From contig NC_052615.1 of the NCBI RefSeq assembly GCF_016545825.1, positions 36,109,516 to 36,173,515 of the forward strand: 64,000 nucleotides of DNA, in the 5' to 3' direction. Of the stretch, positions 55,911 to 64,000 are shown piece after piece. Source of the DNA: Eucalyptus grandis (Eukaryota > Streptophyta > Magnoliopsida > Myrtales > Myrtaceae). The notes beneath the pieces are model-generated. The model was not told the origin of the DNA. It did not search any database and saw only the letters and a program-made list of their open reading frames with translations. The stretch's first letter is position 1, and every line of letters begins with the position of its first letter. A program made the position numbers and the translations under genes.

Positions 55911-58900
55911 ATGGAGACATCAACGATCTATTTTATTGAAGAAATTTGGCCTCAAAAAATTTTGGCTCTGAGAAAAAAATTGATCTTTCCATCTGAGAAT
56001 GGTATTGCTTTTGCACGGTTGTCCATTTCTTCTTGGACTTTTTGCCCTTTCCTTCAACACCGAACCTCTTTCTCTCTAAATATACATTAAAAAAGTTAGG
56101 ATCATCTGTGCCATTCCCTTTACTAGTCTTGACAGACCAAATCGATCATAACCCTTCATATTCTAGTGCATTTTGCCAGATCTTCTATGCAAAATGTCAT
56201 CCATCACAAAGATTTTCAAGGTTTTTGATGAACAATTTGAGATTTTTTTTTTCTTCTTGCAATTTAATGCTCATTAATTCTCCGGGATTTGTAGGAATTC
56301 TCAGGGTGATGATTAACTTTTTACTCCTTTTACATAGACCAAGTGCAGATACTAAATTAAAATTTGATTATTGAAATGTGACAAGGAAATCTGCATGGGT
56401 CTCATCATATCTAACGGTCGGCAATCAAGCGAAGGTGCGTGTCTGAATGCTGGGTTCATTGAAAACTCCCGGTGGAAAATACTAATAGGGAATGGACAAC
56501 AATTCACTCCGCGACCGTTGGGTCAAAGCGATGGGCGAGGGGAAAAAGAACTGATGTAGTTGTCGCACCACCACATGAGTGGGCTGGGGTGCGCCACAGT
56601 CGAGCACGAGGCCCAATAAGGAGGAAAGTGGGTCTGTGGGCAGACCGCATAACCCCCAAATCGTGAGCCCAGTTCTTAGTGGAATCTCATCTAGAGTTGG
56701 CCATAATACCCAGTGGGTCCCAGCAGATGCCCAGCGGATGCCCAGCGGATGTTTATATGGACCTCCCAACTGCTGGGGCCATGAGATTGCACTGGCGGAA
56801 ACGTAGGATCTATATAAATCAAGAAGACCAAACCCCATTTGGACCGTTAATAATGTGGCCCTCGTGGTGAGAACTAAATATCCACTTAAATAAAACTGCC
56901 TGGTGAATTCAAAAATCAAAGACTGCTTGCATGTGATCATCGGTGGTGGGCTATAATTATCCACATTGATTTATTTTTTCAGAACTAAATGGTCTCTGCA
57001 AATTTATCTCAATCTTTAAAATTTTGATAAATTTGTCTCTCCTGCAATTTAATTTCCAGCCATGTATTTTCCAGTCCAAAATCAACAAACAACCATTTTA
57101 TAATATTTATTGATTCAATTCGATCCATATTTAAAGATACTTCACTTTTCCGGTGAGATGCATTCATAAAGTTTGACAAGTCTATTCCTCTATGTTCATA
57201 AAATACCATTCATATCATTCATTTTGGTATAAGGCTGAATAGAAATGAGATTTTCTGGTTATTATTTCTTCGACGAAGGAGGAAGTGAGGCCTATTGATC
57301 TTCTCAATGAAATGCACAGCCTAAAAAAGACTCACTGATTAATGTATAAAGGCATTTTCTCTAGAAATGCAACTCTTGGTGTATTTATTTCTTTTTCAAT
57401 GCACGATTTTTATGTAATCCAAATAGTCTCTTTTCGTTTCTAAAAAGGCAAATTCAAACGCAACTAACTAATAAAAGAATAATTGAGAAAAAAACCCTCT
57501 TTTATTAAAATAGGTTATCAATAAAATAAACACATCACGGAAAGAAGCACGCATTACTAATGCACAGAAGCCTATATAAATAGGTTACCAAAATTTTACT
57601 ATTAATTAAACACATTAATGATGTGCATGTATATTATCCGGATTGGACCTAGGTCGGTAATATTTGAGCTCCATCAAAGAGCAAACTAATGGTGTCGAGA
57701 CTATTACAGAGGATTCGCCAATAATCAATTACTCATAACGAGACCTCAAGAGGTTACGTAGAGAAGGCGAATTACACGAACCTTGTGCTAATTAAGCTGT
57801 GAAATTAACTCATAAAATTCCAGTCATGTTATCAATTGGGCAAAAACATTTAATCTCAGAACTAGACATGAGGCAGGCAGCGTTGTGGTCCGAGGGGTGG
57901 AAGCTTTGGCAACTCGGAAGAAGAGAATTGAAACTCATCCAATTCAGCCGAAGGCTGGATTAATGGTCACAACGATCGTAATAATTGCCAGTAGCAACAT
58001 TTGTTACTTGCAAGAATGAATAATCTCGCAGAGCAAAGAATGGAGTGGAAAATGCGAATCCAAGTTCGGTTGAGGTATCTAGTAATTCTTCATCTTCTCT
58101 AGAAAAAGTTTCACTTTTTTTTTTTTTAATACATAATGTGATGAAGGATTCTCGATTCATTTGCAGCTCCTTTTTTTTTTTTTATGGTTGACTAATTACT
58201 ATTGAACATAAAAAAAGATCATTATTAAAAATTATATAATCGTGGTCTCCTCTACGGTGAATGTGCAAGTGGGAAAAGTTACCTAATCAGTTTTAAACTT
58301 TTCAATTTTACTATTTTAGTCTTAAACCTTTGCACTACATTATAATATAGTTCTTCCAACAGATTTTCATGGAAATTGATGACAAGATAGTCTAGTCATC
58401 ATCACCCTTGCTATATGGCATGATATTACCACATTAGTAATTTCAAGCGAAAATTGGTCAAAAAAACTACATTCCAATTTCGCACAAAAGTTCAAGATTA
58501 AATTGGCAAAAATGAAAATCTTAAAACTAAATTGGAATCTTTAAGACTCGATTGATTGGATAATTTTTCTTTTTGGGAGAGAGACCTGATGACGGCCTCG
58601 ATGCTTGCTGCACGAAGCATGACGCCTAGGTTCAAGCCAAAACAATGAGTTTCGACATCAATATATCCAGCTTGTTCTTCATCAAATCACTTGATGACTA
58701 GTTGTTGGCCCCCCGCATCCGCATCCGCATGGACATCTTATGAGGATGAATGCGGGATAGCTTGTCACCGGTGAACGGTAGCTTTACACGTCTATAGATG
58801 AAGAGAAAATGGCGTAAGGGACAAAGGGTCAAAAGAAAGAATAGACACCAAATGTGGTGAAAACATCTGAGTAAAATTAATGTGCCTGCAAAGGCTATGT

Positions 58901-59260
58901 TGTTTCTCAATTTCACTAAACCATCTCTTCATTCACAAGCCAACTGTAATTTCTGCTCCGAGGTTTCGGGGGAGGAGATTGTGCGGGATCAAATGCACTC
59001 ATGTTAGCTATAATATCAACATTTGCTTTTATAACAGAAAGTGCATATCTAGATTAACTCTCTCATTGACCGTTCTAGGACAATAACATCACAAATATTT
59101 TGGCTTGTCAAATGTACCAATCGACATCAATGATGAAGAAATCATATTGTTGGATGGTTTAATTTGAACTTTTATTTATAGACAAGGTCATATCGCCCAC
59201 ATAAACATATGGGAGCTGTAACATTGAGTCCTGAGGGGTTCGTGCAGACGACTCTCTTAA
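55911..59260. repeat. Segmental duplication, copy 2 (U unit)
   Basis: Direct repeat of about 42290-46150 minus the MITE region. No gene recognised. Small features include the triplicated 'gcatcc' at 58728-58744 and a T tract (58171-58181). Frames seen in one copy are broken in the other. Confidence 0.8.
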
Positions 59261-61962
59261 GTCAGGAGTGCAGCCAAAACTTTACTGAGCTGCATGGCCA
59301 ACTTCAAGAACTCCGGAGGGCGAATGTTTGAAGGAAGTAAACGCTAAGTTGAGGACATCCTCTCTCTTGTCACGGAAGCTGCTTTGCTTACCGGAATATA
59401 CCTCCACAAGCCCTGAATCTCTTTTCTTGTTCAATGGACATATCAACTCGGATCCCTCCACCTCACTTCGCGATCACCCCTCCCTTTCAACTTTCGTGCT
59501 CTGTCTTTGTCTGTTCTCGTTCTGTTGCAACAAATGGGAAAAAGAATAGAGAGTATTGAAGGTGCCTTTGTTTGCCTTTCCTGTAGAATTGGAAGATTAA
59601 TGGAAACTGACAATGGACTTCAATTATAACTGCAGAAACAAGAACATGAAGTGGCCAGACAGTTCAAAACACAAGATCCACGTACAAATATAGAACGCCA
59701 AATATTGCGAATTGAACATATTACCCTATACTTCCATACTTAAATTAATTAATGTTAACATTATCATGATGAGGGGAACCGAATTGATTTTACCATAAGG
59801 GCGACCAAGAAAGACATTTGAATCGTTGAAAAACAACTGTGACCTTTTAGTGAGCATCCATAGTAGCTATCAAAAGAATTATGGTTGAGACTGGCATATG
59901 TGTCCTCTGTTTCTAATGTTAGGATGTTCAATCTTCGGCATTAGGAATCACGTAATTATGGTTGATATTTTCCTCAAATTCATAAAAAAAAAAAAAATTG
60001 CTGACAAGTGTTAATCCTTTAACAAATCAGGAGTTGGATGGATATAATTCCAGAGTCTTAAGCCGCTGGAACCGTCAAGAACAATAATTATAAATTGAAA
60101 ACTTCATCAACTGCATCAATTCAAGTAGTTGCTTCAAAAACTGGAAAAATGTCCCTAAGAAAAGGTATCTAGGGCTCCTGCAAATTGGTGCATTATCATG
60201 AGATCAATTGTCATCCACTGAATCGATTACTACCAAATCATGCCGTGAGGTGACATTGAGGAATCTCCATCTTTTAGAGCAGTCTTGACACTAAAACTCT
60301 CACAAAACAAGAACAACGTCCAGCTCTGCCTTTCTTCCGGTGCCAAAACAGTCCATTTACAGTCACTTCATTCTTAATCTAACATGAGAACCACCTCCAC
60401 ATAGTGTTCTCTTTGGTTTATATGTCTCAGATTAATATGACATCGCTTCTTTCTTCTTACATGGCAAGCTATAGCTATTTTGAAGGTCCAGAATGCGCAT
60501 TGGCGAAACAAATCCACATTGCATAGCGTAAATATTCTAATGCTTGAATGAATAAAACGTAAAGTCTGAAGCTGATTTTTCCACAGGTGATGAATTTGGT
60601 TGATATTCTGCCCTCGGTCAAATTTGATGCATAAGTCTCATCAAGAATCCAAGATGGCCAGGGCATCTTGTTGAGAAATTACAGCAGTGTATCAAAAACA
60701 TTTTAATGACTTGCCACAAAAGAATTCTGAAGGGACTGAGATAACTGAAGTTGAGGGGTTTCTTAAAAAGTACATATGGCTTATATGAAGCAATTGTTCT
60801 TCCATTTGAGCATCGTGACAGATAAAATGAATATTGGCATAGGCAAATAAACATAATCATCTGGATGTCAAGGAGGAAACAAACTATTCTTCAAAATCAG
60901 TGCTCCCAAAAAACTACAACTCAGATTTGGTTGCAATAGTCATTAATAGATTAATAGCTTATGGAGGATGAGCAATCTTACTCGATGGCTATGACATCTC
61001 AAGGCATTCTGATGCTGTTGGCATTATCAAGAGAGTGATTTCTCTGTAGCATCATTCCATGCTTCTCCATTAGCTTGCCCATTCATAGAATCACGTAAAG
61101 GAAGGAAAACAAAACGCTGTTGTCAAGGAAATTGATTAGATTTGACCTGATTATTTTATGTAAAAAAGGGAGACAAAAAGACAATAAGCCATCTTTTTAT
61201 CTGGTGATTAAATATCAAACCTCCTCTTTCGTATGTTGCTAACACCAAATCGTTAATACATTAGCCATAGAAAATTTGAGTCAGCAAAAATTATCTAATA
61301 ATGGAAGAAATTTGTTTTGTTTTTGTCTGATCATATTCTAGATATATTGCTGTGTAGGTTGCAAAACCCCGCTTCCTCATTCACGCATCTCCACCCCACA
61401 CCAAATGAGAAGAGTGGCCACTGGGGTAACCCCCATTGGTTAATGGAAGAATTTCGCAACTTACTAATTAATCGACGTACTTGTAGATCTATTGACAGTC
61501 TACACTAGTACAATTTGACAAAAAATTGGTCACCAACTAATTTAAGGAAACATTGGTAAATCTTTTAAATGGTTGGTATTTTACTAACTGCACCTCTTGT
61601 GAATGTATTATTGACTCCTCCCACGATCCAGAGCACGATACCCCTGAACCATCGTGCTTCCACGACCAGCGTCTCAATTTTTTGAACTACTAAAAAGACA
61701 GAAGTGGAATAGCCGGCCATCCAAGAAAATGGTCTTTATCAAGCTGGAAATGCTGATGAAATTTGGCAATGCATCTCAACAATGAACAGGATGACCTGCT
61801 TTATTTACCTTTTGAGGGAAACGTGAATCGTTCCGGACATTGTGGCCATTGTGCTTGACTCATCGGAGCAATCTTCTCACGGGCCAACTTTTTCTCTCTG
61901 CAATAGTAGTGCAATGAACGTATGAAATTCCGATAAGTTGCATTGCTGAACGTCTTGGTTTC
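59261..61962. repeat. R-unit E, ended by Copia-3
   Basis: Starts 'tcaggagtgcagcc' and follows the R order with drifted sequence. A short unrelated stretch (about 61320-61445) is not found in the other R units. It reaches 'cgataagttgcattgctgaacg' (61931), the landmark just before the expected LRR exon, where the LTR of Copia-3 begins. Confidence 0.7.
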
Positions 61963-62217
61963 TGTTGAATTATCATGATTTTTAGGATCCGATTATTAGG
62001 AATATTCAATCCTGATTTTTGGGTCCTAATTATTAGGAAATAGCTGTAAATAATTAGTTAGGATATGATTTATTAGTATCCCTTGATTTGTGGGATTAGA
62101 GCTGTTTTTACAGATCTGTTTTTCCTAGTCAGTACTTGTAGAAGTCCTATAAATAGTTTTGTAATCCTAGTACAAAAATATTGAGAATTATCACAATTCT
62201 TTTCTCTAAATTCTTCA
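61963..62217 (+). repeat. Copia-3 5' LTR
   Basis: Begins 'tgttgaattatcatgattt' and ends 'aattcttca' directly before the primer site. It contains a TATA box at 62148-62155 (TATAAATA). Tandem-like stretches 'ggatccgattattagg' and 'gggtcctaattattagg' occur in the first 80 bases. Confidence 0.8.
62148..62155 (+). promoter_or_regulatory. Copia-3 LTR TATA box
   Basis: TATAAATA lies about 60 bases before the LTR end, where the U3/R border of a short LTR is expected. Function is inferred from position only. Confidence 0.55.
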
Positions 62218-62229
62218 TGGTATCAGAGC
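62218..62229 (+). promoter_or_regulatory. Copia-3 primer-binding site
   Basis: TGGTATCAGAGC begins immediately after the LTR, the canonical initiator tRNA-Met site, identical to that of Copia-2. Confidence 0.92.
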
Positions 62230-62498
62230 ATTAGGCTCATTTTTCTGGGAAAATGTTGCAGAGCATCCTTCATTGATGCAATAATCTTCCAATCACAGCC
62301 TTCATTGCTGGATTTGTCTTTGTCCTTAACAATCTGATCGCAACTGTCATTGTTGTGATCCCTTTTTTCCTTCTTTGCTTCTAAACTTGTCCCAATTTTT
62401 TTTTTCTCTAAAACCTCATTCACTTGCAGCAGCCTTTACTGCTTCTGTTTTCTCTTGCTCTTCCTTTCCAAGTACTTTCTTTGTGCCTGGACTTATCC

Positions 62499-63480
62499 AT
62501 GTCTGAGAGAAAATTGATTGGAAATACTTCGGGTCAAAATGAGGAGGCCAATACCAACCATATGACCGGAGATCTACAAAATGTGAGAGCAACTTATAGG
62601 CTGAATGAAAAGAATTATCTCAAATAGTCACAATTCATCAAGACCTATTTGAAGGGTAAAGGAAGACTCAGCCATCTTCTTGGAACAGGTCCAACACCAG
62701 AAGATCCCACGTTCAACGCATGGGATGAGGCAGATTCAATGATCATGTCATGGCTTTGGGATTCAATGGATCCAGCCATAAGTGATACATGTATGTTTCT
62801 CAAAACTGCAAAGGAAATTTGGGATTCTATTCGCAGGACTTATTCGAAGGCTCGAGATGCAGCACAAGTATATGAAATCAAGGTAAAGACAAGTGCAACA
62901 AAACAAGGGAGCAAAACGGTGACAGAATATGCCAATTCCCTTCAAAATCTATGGCAAGAACTCAATCATTATCGAGTATTTGAGATGAAGTGTGCAGATG
63001 ATGCTGCAACTCTAAAAACCTTCATTGAAAAGGATCGAGTATATGATTTCTTGGCAGGTCTTAATTCTGAATTTGACCAAGTCGAATTCAAATACTTGGA
63101 AAAGAAGAAATCCCTTCTTTGGAAGAGACAATCTCTCTAATCCGGGCGGAAGAAAGTCGAAGGGGAATAATGCTAGAGCCTCAAGGCTGTGGAAGGCTCA
63201 GCATTAGTAACTCGCAATGCGTCAACACAAGAAAGAGGAAGGGTGGATACTTCAAAGTCCACATGGAAGGATAATCGAGACAGTTTGTGGTGTACCTACT
63301 GTAAGAAGCCAAGGCATACAAAGGAACGTTGCTGGAAACTGAATGGCAAACCAGCAACCTCAAGCCGAGAGTGGGGAAACAAAGGAGGACAGCCAAGGCC
63401 CCAGGCTCATCTAATTGAACAGACCAACCAGCAAATCAATCACGGTGAAGGACAGGTGAAAGAATCCTTTAGCAATGAGG
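62499..63480 (+). pseudogene. Copia-3 gag with nonsense and frameshift
   Basis: Starts 'MSERKLIGNTSGQNEEANTN'. A TAG at 62625-62627 stands where the family has Trp in 'LNxKNYLKW'; the frame continues as 'KGKGRLSHLLGTGP', 'AWDEADSMIMSWLWDSMDP' and 'TAKEIWDSIRRTYSKARDAA'. Near 63085 the frame changes ('LGKEEIPSLEETISLIRAEE' in the next frame) and again near 63187. The CCHC knuckle 'CTYCKKPRHTKERC' is at about 63293-63334. Without these breaks it would be a normal copia gag. Confidence 0.88.
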
Positions 63481-64000
63481 AAATAGAAAGAATTAAAGGG
63501 TTTTTAGGGTCTCTTGATAAACCCTTTGGTGCATGTTCCTTAGCACTCTCAGGTAAGTCTCCATTCTCTTTTAGTTTAAATGCCTCAGAAAAACTTTCAA
63601 ATGAAGCTTGGATAATAGACTCAGGTGCCACTGATCACATGACTCACACTTCTCATTTTTTTAGTACCTACACCCCTTGTCCAAGTAATAGAAAAATAGG
63701 GGTGGCAGATGGTTCTTTGGCCACGGTTGCAGGAGTTGGTGATGTCTATGTTACGCCTGTTCTCACTCTAAAAGATGTCCTCCATGTGCCAAAATTATCA
63801 GCCAACCTAGTCTCCATACAAAGGCTCACCAATGACCTCAAATGTTGTGCAATTTTTTACCCTACCTCTTGTGTTTTTCAGAACAGGATTCGGAGAGGAA
63901 GATTGGACTTGCTAAGGAAAAGAATGGGTTGTATTATCTGGAGACGCCGAGGATTTCAAAAAGAGTCATGAACAATTCACCCTTGTCATTTCTTAGTGCT
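63481..64000 (+). pseudogene. Copia-3 protease and start of integrase region (partial)
   Basis: The aspartic protease motif 'WIIDSGATDHMT' is at 63609-63644, followed by 'VADGSLATVAGVGDV' and 'LKDVLHVPKLSANLVSI' as in copia polyproteins. A frame change near 63887 moves the pre-integrase region ('ERKIGLAKEKNGLYYL') out of the main frame. Cut by the end of the window. Confidence 0.85.

Larger units (their letters stand above)
61963..64000 (+). mobile_element. Copia-3: 5' part of a copia retrotransposon (runs off the window)
   Basis: A 255-bp 5' LTR, a perfect tRNA-Met primer site, gag with a CCHC knuckle and an aspartic protease are present in order. The element continues beyond 64000. It has the same orientation as the other two copia elements but belongs to a different lineage, with a short LTR and a distinct gag. 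The 3' LTR and target duplication are outside the window. Confidence 0.9.

Noticed and set aside
1..64000. CRISPR arrays, operons or prokaryotic-style features
   Set aside because: None seen. Spaced gene fragments with introns, LTR and LINE elements and poly-A tails show eukaryotic nuclear DNA; the repeats found are transposons or segmental duplications.

Overview
The window looks like nuclear DNA of a flowering plant, and specifically a eudicot. It is AT-rich and has intron-bearing genes with GT-AG junctions, Ty1/copia retrotransposons primed by initiator tRNA-Met, an L1-type LINE that carries an RNase H domain, a tRNA-derived SINE, DNA-transposon relics, and TIR-NBS-LRR (TNL) resistance-gene remnants. 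TNL genes are essentially absent from monocots. A woody rosid (Myrtales such as Eucalyptus) would fit, but I cannot prove the species.

Layout. 1-4 kb: a degenerate tandem duplication and a fragment of a repeat (here called the R unit) that recurs through the window. 5.9-12.6 kb: a decayed, 5'-truncated PEX16 (peroxisome biogenesis) pseudogene on the + strand. A full-length copia element (6809-12277) sits inside one of its exons, flanked by the duplicated target ATGAG. 12.6-24.1 kb: TNL-cluster flanking repeats (U and R units) interrupted by a 1.6-kb fold-back Mutator-like element (16027-17645) and a second complete copia element (18642-23698, target duplication CGCCC). 24.1-34.3 kb: one TNL gene on the minus strand with TIR, NBS and LRR exons. 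It is ruined by nonsense codons, a frame-shifted stretch in the TIR domain and a 5.85-kb LINE inserted in the LRR exon (17-bp target duplication). 34.3-46.1 kb: upstream/intergenic U repeats, partly in tandem, with a GC-rich insert and a Harbinger-like MITE. 46.1-51.0 kb: an R unit followed by an LRR-only TNL remnant carrying a SINE and two small tandem duplications. 51-62 kb: three more R units with progressively less TNL attached, and a second copy of the 43-46 kb segment. 62-64 kb: the 5' LTR, gag and protease of a third copia element, cut by the window end.

Taken together this is a birth-and-death resistance-gene cluster. Blocks of the form [U][R][minus-strand TNL] were duplicated head to tail, then lost coding exons and filled up with transposons. 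No intact host protein-coding gene could be supported. The most noteworthy structures are the copia insertion exactly within a PEX16 exon, the fold-back element whose inverted arms carry a captured-gene-like segment (a potential hairpin/siRNA source), the palindromic template-switch scar at the 3' end of the first copia element, and the contrast between almost identical LTR pairs and frameshift-riddled interiors. All identifications are from reading the sequence by eye; no database search was run.
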